Positions 10,473-21,866 of a DNA stretch of 64,000 nucleotides are shown here, piece by piece. Numbering within the stretch: the stretch's first letter is position 1; each line of letters opens with the position of its first letter. The translations under genes and the position numbers were made by a program. The stretch is from NCBI GenBank assembly GCA_033032175.1, contig CM065328.1, forward strand, positions 11,408,690 to 11,472,689, read 5' to 3'. Source of the DNA: Saturnia japonica. Its lineage: Eukaryota; Arthropoda; Insecta; Lepidoptera; Saturniidae. Under the pieces are notes generated by a model. The model searched no databases, had not been told where the DNA came from, and worked only from the letters and a program-made list of their open reading frames with translations.

Positions 10473-12995
10473 AAAGTTATAACGTTATTCATATTGAGTG
10501 TTGAAAATATGATGCTTCTTTGAATGCAATTTCTGATTTCTTATGACTAAAGAAAATCTCGATAGCATGGAATATTTTTTGAATCGACTTGCCTTTAACA
10601 TAAGAAGTAATGTTAGAATAAAAGTAATATCCTTTATCTCCAAACTAGCTGTGCCTCGTGATTTCGCCTGCATATAATTTAGAAAGAATTACTGATTGAT
10701 GATTTATAATACTTTGGTATAGAGAATATTTTTATCGGGTTGCCAGATGGTCACATCGCGGCATCGCACGAATCGTTCGCACCACTACTACTATAGACAT
10801 AGACCCGAGCCGAATGTTGAATTATTTTAATTTTTCATTATCTCTCAAACTATGCGTCCAAATAACATGCTGTAAAAGACGAAGTTTATCTTTATTAAAT
10901 TATCTTTATGATGAATTAACTGTCGGTCGTAAGGATTAATACGCCATGCTTAAAAATAATGCTCATAATTTTTTTTTTTTTTTTTTTTTTTTATTAATTG
11001 CAAAATACCTTATTATGGGTTATATATAAGAGATAGATATATACTATCGAAGACTTATGTTTTATATACTAACGGCCAATATTTTTTGTAGAACATTATA
11101 ATTACTTATAATTAACCATTAACCCTGCGCACGCGGATAAAGGAGATCGCGGGGGCTTCGAATTCCAACTTACATAACAAAAAACAATATTTAAGGCTAT
11201 CTGGGACCTGTAGCCTAATGTTGTTAAATCTATATCATTCCTCGTGAGTCTAGCTATCATATAACAAAAGATTTTTTTAAATCAGACTGGTACTTTCAGG
11301 GAATAGCGTGTTTAAACAAATAAACAAAAAAAAAAATCCGTTTTATTATATTATAGTGTATAGTATAGAAAATACGTGTTTCGCGTGTCACCAATTAAAT
11401 TAGTGACCGTATTATTCGTTGCTTCTTGTTTGTATTTTATAGGGCTCTAGTGTTCTATATAGCAATGATAATATAACCATACAACTAAAGAATAAGTCTT
11501 GTAAATGAGTCTTGAATTTAAATAACGCTTAGGAAAGCTGTCAGAATTTAATACAAAAATTAATTTCAAAAAATCTATAAAGATTATCACATTATACTGA
11601 TTGCGAGAGGAATTACAAGAGGAAATATCTTCCCATAAAAACAATACTAAATATTAATATTCGATTAATTTTATCAGGTGTGAAATACTGTATAATCTAG
11701 TTCCTTTAAGATGAACATCGACGAGTTAAAAAAAATTCAACGTTTTCGAACTACCAAGGACAAGTTTATTTTCGCATAAAAACCAGTAATAAATGAAACT
11801 CTCGTGTGAGGCCCTCCGTCTGGCTTCAGGCTATGCGAGAATGATGGCGCACTTTGTAACGTAAAAGGGAAAAATATTACGAGCATCTTTTACAGGAATT
11901 TTCGCAGTTGAAACTTTGATCGAGTATTTTTTTCCATTTAAACACAAGTACACTTTAGGTGCCTAACCAAAATATTCGTTGTATATAGGTGTGAAAAACA
12001 AAATGTAATTAAGACTAACATATGACGAAACCGTTTCTGTGGAGTGGTAGGAATCTAGACACGATTGAATCACGACCACCATGGTGATAAACCCGTCACA
12101 GTGAATGTCTTTTTTTAGTCGTATTTTGGGATCATCCATAACCATACAGAGAGAGAGAGAGAGAGGATTTAAGGCCGGCAGGCAACGACGACCGGCGCTG
12201 GATTAACGATCTCTCGATAGTTGCCGTTGTTTTTTGATTGTACTGTGCTAATCATCAGGTAAATAAAAAAAAAACTTTGATAGAAGAGGAGTCAGAAAGT
12301 ACACGAAGTACTATGCAGTGGCAATAACTACAAAATGAAAAAATAAGTTTCACCCGTTTTAAATATATTCAAGAAATTCTTCATCGCACCGCTGACAACG
12401 CACACGTATCGTTGTTCTCTCTTCTCGTATTTGCCTACATCTTGCCAGATTGTTTTACGTTTGTGGATACTACTCCACTTTTTAAGGTCGCCGCGTTATG
12501 CTATATAGCCTATACATAGGCCATTAAATGCAAAAATAATGTCTGAAATATAATAGGTAGTTAGAAAGATGAGCGCGTTCAAACAAATAAATTATTGAGC
12601 TTAACATAAACAGTTCAAGGTTAAAAGAAACAAACAACATTGAAAGAGTCCAGATGCTATTTACTTAGTGTTGTATACCCTAATATTGTAGTGGAAGTAT
12701 TGCTTTAACCTTGAGGATTGCTATGACTATTTCTGAGTGGAAGTTTTAATCTAAGAAATACGTTGGTTCCAACTCGGCTTTGTTTCTTTGGTACAAGTAA
12801 TACACTTCTATTGTTTTAACTAATATATAACATTCATAGGATTCGTAGTGGTTATAGAAACTCTGAAGAAGGGAATCAACCATCGCTTTGAATACTTCAG
12901 ACAATTGTTTAGAAGGTTGTAATAATCCCTTATTAATTGGCCGCTGTTTTTGCTTTTAACTTAATCGGGCGCCCAAAGATGAGGTTTAGTTACAG
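10473..12995 (-). repeat. BEL/Pao 5' LTR
   Basis: 2523 bp, near-identical to 2103-4620; the size difference comes mainly from a longer T-tract at 10971-10993 and a shorter GA run at 12147-12164. In element orientation it starts TGTAAC at 12994. It carries the same embedded repeats as its partner (about 10640-11340 and 12020-12270). Outside it, the sequence changes at once to an R1-like coding frame. Confidence 0.85.
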
Positions 12996-13425
12996 TGGGC
13001 AATTTACGTCGCGGTGGTCTCCGAACCGTATTGCGTCCCACCTGGTGATAACTGGGTAGGTGATCGTAACGGTACGGTGGCATTGGTATCTCAGGCCGCT
13101 GCCGGCTCCCCTTCCTTTGTCAACATCTCGAAGGGTAGCGGATGCGTAGCGGCATGCCTCGGAGACACGACGATAGTTCGGATTTATGCACCCCCAAGAT
13201 GGAGTCTCTCCGACTTCCAGTCATTTATTATTGAATTAGGTAACGTCGTCATTCGTAGTCTCCTTCACCCCGTGCTAGTGCTCGGAGACTTCAATGCCAA
13301 ATCTACGGCTTGGGGCTCCCCGTCCACAGACGCTAAGGGTGAGGAGCTGGAAGAGTGGGCCCTAACTCCTGGCCTACCCGTCCTCAACAGGGGTTCGGTA
13401 CACACATGCGTGCGATGGCAGGGCA
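12996..13425 (+). pseudogene. R1-like LINE endonuclease fragment
   Basis: One frame reads WAIYVAVVSEPYCVPP, then IVRIYAPPRWSLSDF and VLVLGDFNAKSTAWGS. These match the apurinic-type endonuclease of R1-clade LINEs: an E in the SEPY motif and the GDFNAK motif. Only about 143 codons remain. The left edge is cut by the BEL/Pao LTR at 12995 and the right edge is cut by a mariner at 13425/13426. No matching upstream piece is seen left of 2103, so the BEL insertion does not simply split this fragment. Confidence 0.75.
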
Positions 13426-14184
13426 GGGTACCTCATGAATTGAGTGAATCGAACTTGTAAATACGCGTCGACTGCTGTGTTACTTTGCTCAACCTACACA
13501 ATAATGAAGGGATTTTAAATTGAATCATTACTTGTGATGAAAAGTGGGTACTGTACGATAATCGGAAGCGCTCGTGGCAATGGCCGAACTCTGAAGACCC
13601 AGTCAAATCCGGCCCTAAACGAAAATTGACTCAGAAAAAGTTACTTGTGAGTGTTTGGTGGACTAGCGCCGGTATCGTTCACTACAGCTTTCTAAAATCT
13701 GGCCAAACGATTACGGCAGATACCTATTGCCAGCAACTGCACACCATGAAAGAAGAACTAGATGCTAAACAACCGAGATTGTTCAATAGCTCTAGGCCAC
13801 TGCTGCTTCACGACAACGCAAGACCACACACTGTACAATAAACAACCACTAAGTTAGATGAGCTACAATTAGAATGTCTGCGACTTCCACCGTACTCCCC
13901 GGACCTTGCTCCAACAGATTACCATTTTTTTTCCCGAATTTGGACAACTTCTTACAAAGAAAAAAATTCTAACTCCGATGCGGCAGTCCAAACTGCCTTC
14001 AAAGAGTTTATTGATTCTCGCCCCCATGGTTTTTTAGTAAAGGGATCAATGAACTACCTATGAGGTGGCAAAAGTTCATAGATAACAACGGTGCATACTT
14101 TGATTAATTAAAAATATTTTACAAAAAAAAAATGACTTTATATTCCTGCCGTACAAAACGCCAATTTCATATGTAAGGACCTAA
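13426..14184 (+). mobile_element. Truncated mariner (DD34D) element
   Basis: Matches, in opposite orientation, the longer mariner at 24757-26050. It starts inside the transposase (VPHELSESNL) and includes VSVWWTSAGIVHYSF, the second catalytic Asp in LLLHDNARPHT and, after a frame break, the third in PPYSPDLAPTDYH; the spacing gives DD34D. The right terminal repeat 'acaaaacgccaatttcata' lies at 14153-14171. The 5' third including the left terminal repeat is gone, and there are stops, so it is dead. Confidence 0.82.
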
Positions 14185-14499
14185 TATTAAAACTATATTT
14201 GGTATTAATCAAATCGCTTTCGCTTAAAGGCTTGTGTAACTCAAGCGACTCGGGTACGAGGGCCGTTCCCCACATAACAATCGTAGCTATTTGACATTAA
14301 CGAGCAAAGTTCGGCCATTAGATGAGATTACTCCGCGAGTTAAAATACTTATACAGTGTACTAAAGGATTCTGGGGGTCCGCGAAAAACCAGATGAATTT
14401 CGGTTAAACAAGTTTGTATTGCTTCCTGTGATGCATCACGTAAGCTCAGGGTCCCATTTGAATTATGTCTACTATTTTTTGATGAAATTATATCTTTTT
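14185..14499. other. Short intergenic stretch, nothing recognised
   Basis: No coding motif, no terminal repeat and no tRNA. It begins at the mariner end and runs to the next LINE tail. Confidence 0.4.
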
Positions 14500-14700
14500 T
14501 TTATAATAGCTCGACATATTGACGATACTGTTCTTGATGGTAAGCACAGTACAATCCTAACACAACGGTGAGCACCGCAACTCCGAGAGATCTAAATCCA
14601 CCAGTGGTCACCGCTGTCGTGCCATCATCCATCCACATTACGCTTAAATGACCCGATGTCGTCAGAAGGAGAGAACACACTGGCCGAGACAAGCTTCTAC
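14500..14700 (-). repeat. LINE 3'-end fragment (family T2), minus strand
   Basis: The minus-strand frame at 14501-14692 ends ...VAVLTVVLGLYCAYHQE, and the DNA 'gatggtaagcacagtac' with 'ccgagagatc' is the reverse complement of the tail seen at 3820-3885, 21120-21200 and 59095-59165. This is a coding or pseudo-coding 3' end of a LINE, or a SINE sharing that tail. It is truncated at its 5' side. Confidence 0.55.
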
Positions 14701-14779
14701 AGTTTCACGCATAACTCGTAGAGAATTTTGAATAAGTTCCGAGGTGAAAGTTACCGTAAAATTGTAATTTTAAAGCCCA

Positions 14780-15066
14780 GCGCGTGTGGTTCTGTTGTGG
14801 AGTGGAGACGAAAGAATTAGATTGAACATCTTTTCAGAACACTCACCATGTTACAGACGATAGAACACGCTCAGCGAGGCGATGTTCCTACGCAGCTGAA
14901 ACGGCTCGAAGTATTTAGTAACTTAGACATTATTAAAAATATGAACAGCCGTCTCTGCAACCTGTCCAGAGCATCGACGAATTCTTTATTCAGCATTTTA
15001 AAGTCGTGGTGGTCGAGTGGTTTAGACTTAATAGTCGAAAATCGATTTGTTATTTCGAATCCTTTG
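14780..15066 (+). repeat. Dispersed repeat, family R1x (three copies)
   Basis: The core 'tagaacacgctca(g/a)cgaggc' with 'gttcctacgcagctgaaa' recurs at 17150-17240 (reverse) and in weaker form at 75-170. This copy is the longest and opens a 73-codon frame (14848-15069) with no known motif. Origin unknown; it may be a fragment of a larger element. Confidence 0.45.
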
Positions 15067-15689
15067 TAATTCACGTAGGCACATTTATTAATTTAAATTG
15101 GTAACAAAGTCAACTGACGGTGAAGGAAAACTTCCCTAAACGTTTGATAAATTAATGTTCTCTTAGTATAGTGTTATGTCGAAAAAATATATTAGATTTG
15201 GTGATTTCTCAGCATTACAAATCGAAAATACCTCATAAGCCGGTGTAGTGAATAAGCTCGTACCCTCAATTAGGAAGAGTCCTAATTGCCCATCACTGGG
15301 ACTGGACTGGGATAGAAACTCACATATTTTATTATGTAGAAAATCGTTGTTTCAAATATTCCAATGATAATTTAAGACATTTTGAAAACCTTGGAGCAAT
15401 GAAAATGATGTTATAAGGTCTAACAATAGAAAGTGATGTTTAAATTCAATAGAAATACATAACATAGTTAGTACCTTGATATTAATAAAAATTATATAAG
15501 GAGCGTTCTGAAAACATCAGCAGCTGGATAAGATTTAAGAACAAATAGAAGATGCTTAAAATGTCACAATGAATAATGTACCTATGGAATCTGTTCTGAT
15601 TGGTTCACACCAGGTGTAACAAATGCCATAGTGGCAAGATATAAGCGTAGGAGAGGTAGGACAAAAATATTTTTTTTTTGAGAATATTT
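15067..15689. other. Intergenic, nothing recognised
   Basis: AT-rich with no reading frame, terminal repeat or tail matching the families defined in this window. Confidence 0.4.
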
Positions 15690-15925
15690 CTGTTTGTAGC
15701 AATTCGACTGGTGGAATATCTCCAGCCTACAGAAGATAGTAGTCAAATTATCTTGTATTCCTGCGATGAGTAGAGTTTAAGAGTTCTTTGGGGAAGGGGA
15801 GTTCATAGTTGACAACCCATTGCTGATGTATATAGTGTTACAAGCATGCATAAACTTCCAGTGGCTGCTTTAGTAGTTGTATTCATCAGATGAGCTGTAT
15901 GCTTGTTTACCACTTTAGTTAGTAT
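15690..15925 (+). repeat. LINE 3'-end fragment (family T1)
   Basis: Follows the same path as 1192-1350, and extends further to the tail motif 'tcatcagatgagctgtatgc' plus 'ttgtttacca', the near-universal 3' tail of a group of lepidopteran LINEs. Reverse-strand relatives are at 37675 and 39670. Confidence 0.5.
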
Positions 15926-17149
15926 TAAATAATAAAAACGTATGTGTGTCGCATTCTGGGATCAGAACATATAACATATTTTGCTACAGAGCAGATTACA
16001 GGATCTGTCGATGGTCACCGTTGTTTTTAAAATTTACTGTCCTTACCATCAGACACAGTCCTGTCACTTTGCCGTGATACTACAAAAATATAATAATAGT
16101 TTTCATTTCAAAGTGATTGTGTAACGTAAGTATTGATTTTCCTCAAATATGATTATCATTATTTACATGTAATTTTGACAATTGTGTGAACTTTGCAAGA
16201 ATACTGATACTGGTAAATGCTTCAGCGATACCAAAAAATATCAAGTTATTCTTGCTATAAAACGTAGATTGAACAAGCTTGACTGTTTTGTTTATATTGA
16301 TGGCGTTGTTTGTCTCGCGTCATTGGTTTAAATGAGATTTTTGGGTCTCAGCGACACTTCGAGGTCGGGAAGGGGTTCGTTGTACCGATTAGTGTGCTTC
16401 GGTTAATTTATTACTAGCGATCTGCCTCGGCTTTTCCCAGACACCATTACGCTCTGGAATAATAATTGAAGGCAAGAATTCGAAGTCTTACTACGTCGTT
16501 TAATCTACCCTACGATCTTATCTCTTTATGTTATTCCTTAAAGTAATTTTTTTATAGTTACCCACGTGATATTGGTCCAACCTTCGTGGCGAACGAATAA
16601 CAACTTATGACCAGAATATCCAGCGAAAATAGAAAATTCCAAATGTCATGCCAACTCACTGGTCCTGCATTCTGTGTTGCTGGACGGCGCTGACAAGGTT
16701 TCAGATAATATGTTAAGAGTTCCTAAACCTTCTTGACTTACACTCTTCTGGAGCGTAAGACTGATAAAGAAAGTCTGAGACGAGTGGCTTTTGTACCGTG
16801 CGGACACAACGTAGATCCGATAGTGCTCGTCCACAGTGAATACGCGGTGACTAGGACTGCGGCGGGTGTGGTTGATGGGGCTTTTTTTAACAAGCGACTA
16901 TCCCACAAATCGTATATTTCTTCTTAACACTCTACATATGTAGCGACGACATAAAACAACTAAAGGCATTTACTGACTTTCATTTACGACAGTTTTATAT
17001 AACGTGGCTGCAATATTTCACCCACCAGAAAATGATGTTATTCATATGGTATTGGGTCCTTCAAATGAGACGTAGTAGTAGTAGCATTTCAGCATGCCGA
17101 CAAAACATCGACATCTAGTCGGACACAATTATTATCATGTAATTATGTT
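15926..17149. other. Intergenic with one small LINE tail
   Basis: About 15985-16085 carries the family T2 tail ('ggatctgtcgatggtcaccg' then 'ccttaccatcaga'). The remainder, including the 62- and 64-codon opposing frames near 16646-16927, shows no recognisable protein motif. Confidence 0.45.
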
Positions 17150-17240
17150 CCCAGATACATCTATGGAGCCGCTTTAGCTGCGCAGGAACATTGCCTCGTT
17201 GAGCGTGTTCTATCATCTGTATCATAGTGAGTGATATGAA
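17150..17240 (-). repeat. Dispersed repeat, family R1x, minus copy
   Basis: Reverse complement matches 14840-14905 closely: 'atagaacacgctcaacgagg' then 'caatgttcctgcgcagctaa'. Truncated shortly after. Confidence 0.5.
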
Positions 17241-17309
17241 GAGCTGTTTCTAATATAACTCCCTCCTTTTCTATACACAACAGAAGCACACGCACTGGGA
17301 TTTGGTGTC

Positions 17310-17520
17310 ACAGTTTTACGGTAACTTCCATCTCTGCAGAAACTAAAAAGTTATCTGCCTTAACTTTGTCGTACCGTGAAGCTGTGGAACCTTCTCCTAG
17401 CCGATGTGTTACCTCCTTCTTACGACATCGGGTCCTTTGAGTGTAATGTGAAGAGATTTTTTTGCATGCTGCCATGACAACAGCGATCACCGATGACGAT
17501 TCAACGAAATAGTAGTAGAT
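17310..17520 (+). repeat. Decayed LINE 3' region (family T2-related)
   Basis: Contains 'gtcgtaccgtgaagctgtgg' and 'acgacatcgggtcctttgag', which parallel 21050-21120, 21240-21285 and 21885-21960, and ends with the 'catgacaacagcgatcaccg' stretch. Probably the coding tail of the same LINE family, badly decayed. No intact frame. Confidence 0.4.
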
Positions 17521-18128
17521 CAATTTAATTATGTATTTTTTAAATAAGTACAGTTTATAGATTAGTAGCAAAATACAATAGTTTAATTATTTTAGTAGTA
17601 ACTAGTATTGTTGCAATTGTATTGTAGTAAATAAAAGGTTTGTTATTCTTTTTTTTTATTACTACAGGAAATGTATCATCAATTTTGTAGAGGTAAAAAA
17701 AAGAAATTAGATTACTAATAAATATTGTTTTTAATTGGTTGTACAAGCTTTGAAGCAGAAGGAAGTGGTTCCGACTGAGCCATTGTGACGTCACGATTTG
17801 CAACTAACGAACTGGTACAAAAGTTCATTTCATATCCAGGTTCCACGCGGGTTCCATATCCGGGGTTCGAGTGACACGGCCGCCATCCGGCCTTATATAA
17901 CAAACAAACTTATCGACTTTTTATAATGCTGTATGTTTTATGCAATTATTAATAGTTTTCTTTATTGAAGTATTTTTTTTAACTTATTCTGTGGGGTTTT
18001 TAGAGATTAAAATTGAGAGCTGCACGTGCATCATGTGCCCGAAGTGCGATATGATGAAGTTAGTCAATAATAATTTTAATTCATTTTACTGACATTATTA
18101 AATTGTGTAACAATTACTAATAATCATC
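17521..18128. other. AT-rich intergenic, nothing recognised
   Basis: A/T-dominated sequence with several poly-T runs. A GC-richer patch at 17790-17900 has no matching frame or inverted repeat. Confidence 0.4.
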
Positions 18129-18880
18129 ATCAATTTATATAAGTTCACTACTAGACATAATCCTCCCACAAAGATCGCCACTGAACCCGATCTTCGGTCC
18201 TTTGCATCCAGTCATATCCAGCCACTCTGTACAGGTCTTCGCTCCATCTTGTAAGGGGGCGTCCCACACTTCGTTTACCTAAACGCGGTATCCACTCCAG
18301 AACTCGTCTTCCACATCGGTTATGAGTTCTTCGGCTTTTGTAGCCAGGCCACTGCCACTTCAGCTAGCTAATGTTTTGAGCTATGTCTGGAACCCTAGAT
18401 CCCTGTCTGATTTTATTATTTCTGATTCTATATATCAAAATAACTCCATAGCTTGCTGTGCGACTTTAAATTTGTGAATCAGTCCAACCGTGTGTCCAGG
18501 TTTGAGAAGACTTGTAGAACTCATTAATTGGAGATTTTTGCCTTCGAAGATTGTGGAACGAGTAATGTAAAGACTCGACGTAATTTTCCGAATACTGCCC
18601 AACTCAACCGGTTTCTCAATTGTTCATGGAATGACGTGATCATTGTGCATTATTTTGGTCTTATCCAAATTGATCCCAAGACCAACGTGTTCAGAGGCTT
18701 CGTTAAGACTGTTCAGCATCTGTTCTAGATACTGCAATGATTCAACCATGAATCTTATGTCACTGACAAATCGTACTTGTGAAAGATGGTCGCCATTAAT
18801 ATTAATTTCACGACAGTTCCAAACTAGAGTTTTAAAAATAACTTCTAAGGCGGAGGTGAATAATACTAAATATCAGTAAA
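18129..18880 (-). pseudogene. Decayed RTE-like LINE, 3' RT half
   Basis: Read on the minus strand, short in-frame pieces appear in RTE order: a VGLGINLDKTKIM-like segment near 18650-18700, a PGHTVGLIHKFK-like segment near 18470-18510, and a final [12 protein letters not shown] segment with a WRS..WEDYV-like end near 18150-18300. The last parallels the better preserved RTE end at 60557-61023. Many frameshifts and stops; only a fossil. Confidence 0.55.
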
Positions 18881-19495
18881 ACTATGTACATTTGTACTAT
18901 GTATTCAAGTTATAGAACATAATTTAAAAAATAAATAAATGTAAATCCTCAATCATCTCAAATGTAAAGTACAAACGGTTTCTGTGCTGTATGATTGGCG
19001 TACATATTAATTGACAAACAGACAAGGAAAAATTTCAAAAGCTGTCAAAATATGTTCATCTTATTTTCGTTCCTGACCGACTTAAAAAAAGGATTTTCTT
19101 TGGCATTGGACATTAGATTTCGAAGATGCACCAAGGAACTTCTCAAACTCATAGAAGTTGGTTTTCTTTTTTTTTGCTGAATATAAAACATAGAAAAATA
19201 TAAAAAATAGATAAGAGATGTAGTTTTATTTTAACTGAGTCAAAATAATAAAGGAATATCAAAAATCGTTGAAGAAACAAGGGTAAAACTGTATTTAATA
19301 TTCAAAGTTGCAATGTCCGAGCACACTTCCTCAAGCACTTTCCATCCTGTTTTATATTTTACAAACAACTTGAGAACAACTTTATTATATGAAATATATT
19401 TTATAACGTTTTTAAGTTCAGAAGACGAGAAATGGGAACATAAAATTTTTATAAAGCGATTTTAATTTTAAACTTATTTCGTGCGGAACGAAATA
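18881..19495. other. Intergenic with a fold-back family scrap
   Basis: 19080-19175 ('tctttggcattggaca', 'tttcgaagatgcaccaagga') parallels the right arm of the fold-back repeat at 27340-27420. Otherwise AT-rich with nothing recognised. Confidence 0.45.
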
Positions 19496-19820
19496 CTATG
19501 TTTTAAATTTAAAGAAACGTAGTTTGATTTGCAGCAAGCATGTAAGGACAACGCGTTGTTCGACGTGAGTTTGAATCCCTGCAATGAGCCGGTGCTTTCG
19601 GTGAAGGAACACATAGTGGTGAAACCGTAGCATGGTGGAAGAGAATTTTCTAATGTCCACCTGACTAGCTACCATCCACAATTTGAAAATCTGTTGACAA
19701 ACACCAATAGCTGTATTTCGGTGGCTGCCCTTGAGAGCCAATCCTCCACTAGAATTAGCGTGCCCTCGTCTTGGTCCACATAGTCCCTTAATATCAGGTG
19801 AGATTGTAGCCACAACGTTA
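19496..19820 (-). repeat. SINE-like repeat (family S2), minus strand
   Basis: Reverse complement begins 'gtggctacaatctcacctga' near 19813 and follows the same order as 57842-58090: a 'tggctctcaag(g/a)gcagc' block, 'ttccttcaccgaaagc', and 'cagggattcaaactc'. The last resembles a box-B-like tRNA promoter piece but may be coincidental. The 105-codon open frame across it is a by-product. Confidence 0.6.
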
Positions 19821-20184
19821 AAACCTTTACCTAACGATAAAAACTTTTTTATCGCTTTTAATCTCAGACAAAATAGTTTACAAAAATGGTAGGTGTCACG
19901 ACCACTTTACACATAATAAAGTTTACCATTCACAGTGTTTGTTTTTGGTTTGTCACGTTTCGGGATCAACTTTTTGAACTTTCACTTTCACTTTCAACTT
20001 TATTATTTTGATTGTGCACCCCCGCTTGCGCTGCCTCTCTCCCGCGATCGTATGCTATAGGACTCCAGCGTATCCCGTCGCACTATCCTTGTCTTTCCCC
20101 ATAAGAAATTCCCTTAGATGCTCAGTGGTGGGTCTCGAAGCATTCTATATCTTGTTACTATTGGATACGTATGAATTTACGCGT

Positions 20185-20472
20185 TGTCTTTGTCATTAAC
20201 TGTCTCGTTAGCATAATGGTCGTAAGCGCGACTGCTGTGAGCAAGGTTCTGGGTTCGTATCCCAGGTCGAGCAAAGAGTTATTGGGTTTTTCACAGTAGC
20301 AGCTCGGAGTTTGGTTTAGTGCCCGAATAATTGCTATAGGCTCGCCCCCTATTAAATGGGACCTAAAAATATACTCGGCGAACTGTGGTTGTACATTAGT
20401 ACACCTCTGCTAACCCTTCGGGGAATACAGGCGTGATGGTATGTATGTATGTATGTATGTCTTTGTCATTAA
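20185..20472 (+). mobile_element. tRNA-headed SINE with 15-bp target duplication
   Basis: Body about 20200-20457. The head has a tRNA-like box A ('tagcataatgg') and box B ('ggttcgtatcc'). The middle includes 'cgccccctattaaatggga' and 'ctaacccttcggggaataca', and the tail is an ATGT repeat. It is bounded by perfect direct repeats 'tgtctttgtcattaa' at 20185-20199 and 20458-20472, so both insertion ends are certain. A second, interrupted copy of the same family lies at 60485-61770. Pol III transcription from the internal boxes is inferred from family knowledge. Confidence 0.9.
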
Positions 20473-20704
20473 ATCTCGACAAGTCAGTCCAACCCTGAGG
20501 TTACCTATGTCGTTGTTTTGATATGTGCTAAGCAAAGACTGGAGAATAACAGAGTATGTCAGGTCCCGCTTCATACCTGCTCATGTTTTGCTGCTGCTTT
20601 TCACTTCTTCACCACTATATTTTCAAGCTCCTAAAACGCTAAAGTTAAATCTAGTCCTAACCATAATTGTACGGTTACCTCCATCTCAACACTAAATAAA
20701 AAGT
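20473..20704. other. Intergenic, nothing recognised
   Basis: Short stretch between the SINE and the next LINE tail. The last 40 bp resemble the start of a family T2-related block (compare 17320-17345). Confidence 0.4.
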
Positions 20705-21035
20705 TTTTTTTTATGATAAAAAGGGGGCAAACGGGCATGTGGCGTACCTGATGGAAAGTGATCACCGCTATCCACAAACATCCGCAACACCAGAGGGCTC
20801 GCAGACGTGTTGCCGACCTTTTAGGGAAGAATAAGCTCTCTTCTTGAAGGTCACGAGGTCATAACGACTCGGAAAGACCTCAGGCGACAGCTGGTTCCAC
20901 AGAGTGGTTGTGCGAGGTAGAAAGTGCCTTAAGAAACACACTGTTTTGGGACACGGGACATCGAGGTGGTATGGATGGAATTTACCATTCTGTCGCGATG
21001 TCCGATGGTTAAATTCAGCAGCTGGTATCAATCCG
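20705..21035 (-). pseudogene. CR1-like LINE, C-terminal coding end and 3' tail
   Basis: The minus-strand frame at 20768-21031 contains ...[32 protein letters not shown] and [18 protein letters not shown], the familiar C-terminal end of a lepidopteran LINE reverse transcriptase polyprotein. After a frame slip, GDHFPSGTPHARLPPFY follows in another frame, the standard last residues of these proteins, and then a poly-A tail (T-run at 20702-20711 on plus). Severely 5'-truncated. Confidence 0.75.
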
Positions 21036-21054
21036 ATTCTCTTTCCCTTATCTT

Positions 21055-21235
21055 TGTCGTACCATTAAACTGTTGAACCATCTTCCGGCCAATATGTTCC
21101 AACCTTTTTACGACACCGCAGACAAACTGCTGATATTTCTGTGGCCGCCGTTATGTTTGGATTATACTGCGCTTACCATCAAGAGTAGTTCCATCGATTT
21201 GATGAGCTACTATTTTATAACAAAAAAAAAAAGTT
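21055..21235 (+). repeat. LINE 3'-end fragment (family T2)
   Basis: Ends with 'ggattatactgcgcttacca' and an A-run at 21222-21231, as in other T2 tails. Upstream the sequence can be read as a decayed LW(N)HLPA-like segment, common near the C-terminus of LINE polyproteins. Confidence 0.5.
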
Positions 21236-21284
21236 TTCTTTGTCTTATCTTTGCTGTACTTTGAAACTGTGGAACCATCTCTCG

Positions 21285-21866
21285 TTTTTTCTTTTTAGAT
21301 CTGACTACACTGTTAGCCTGATGGACCCTTAACAAATAGAGCCGCTGATGGCTTTTACAGTATTACCGGGCTTGGGGGCGAGCACTTAAGGCATTCAGCC
21401 GCGAAAACGTGGGCAACAAGCGCGCAATGGTGCCAAAGTGGTCGAACCTTGGCTTGGGCTGATACCACGATTGCAATGTAGTCGCGATTTGACTAATTTC
21501 CAATCCGTGTTATTCGAGCTAAACTAACATATACATATATACATGTCCCTGCCTCCTGGAAGGAAGGAAGGAACATGTGTATATGTATTTAGTAATCTGT
21601 AAAATATGCTTTAAACTAACTAGCGTAAAAAAAGGTCCCTTGCATAACCTATGTGCCTGTTTGATATGCACGTATGTATGAACATATTGTGTGTAATGAT
21701 GAATGTGGGTAGGCTAAGTAATTTCAAGTGCAGGGTCACTTGTATCGCGCGGGCGGCTTCCAGGCTCGAGGGTTTCACGTTGAGAAATGGACCTAGGCTT
21801 GAGTTGCCGCGAGAGAGGGAGGTCGCGGCAGTGGGTGTGCGGGAGCAAAGTTAGCCGCCCGTGCAC
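21285..21866 (-). mobile_element. Jockey-like LINE, 5'-truncated 3' end copy
   Basis: Aligns over its full length with the 3' UTR of the intact element at 46937-47500: 'gactacactgttag', 'ttgggggcgagc', 'ggaaggaaggaac', 'tatcgcgcgggcgg', 'ggacctaggcttg'. A T-rich run at 21283-21296 is the poly-A tail of the minus-strand copy. More diverged from the intact element than 54310-55690 is, so older. Confidence 0.8.

Larger units (their letters stand above)
2103..12995 (-). mobile_element. BEL/Pao LTR retrotransposon, 3'-deleted
   Basis: Two near-identical direct repeats of about 2.52 kb (2103-4620 and 10473-12995) flank an internal region coding on the minus strand for gag (DUF1759-like), zinc knuckles, aspartic protease, RT (YMDD), RNase H and integrase, the BEL/Pao domain order. 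In element orientation each LTR begins TGTAAC. The 5' LTR is followed directly by a TGG-starting primer-binding-site-like sequence. LTR differences are few, so insertion is recent. Defects: one in-frame TAA in gag, loss of the integrase C-terminal part plus any polypurine tract, and no matching target duplication at the outer ends ('taatg' versus 'gtggg'). Confidence 0.9.

Noticed and set aside
2103..12995. 2.5-kb repeats as a plain segmental duplication rather than LTRs
   Set aside because: The repeat starts with TGT, a TGG-starting primer site abuts it, and the region between encodes gag-pol in the matching orientation.
14848..15069. 73-codon frame as a small gene
   Set aside because: It lies over a dispersed repeat with copies at 75-170 and 17150-17240; the other copies do not keep the frame.
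20200..20280. tRNA gene (box A and box B in order)
   Set aside because: It is the head of a SINE with its own 15-bp target duplication, and the stem pairing of a real tRNA is not kept.
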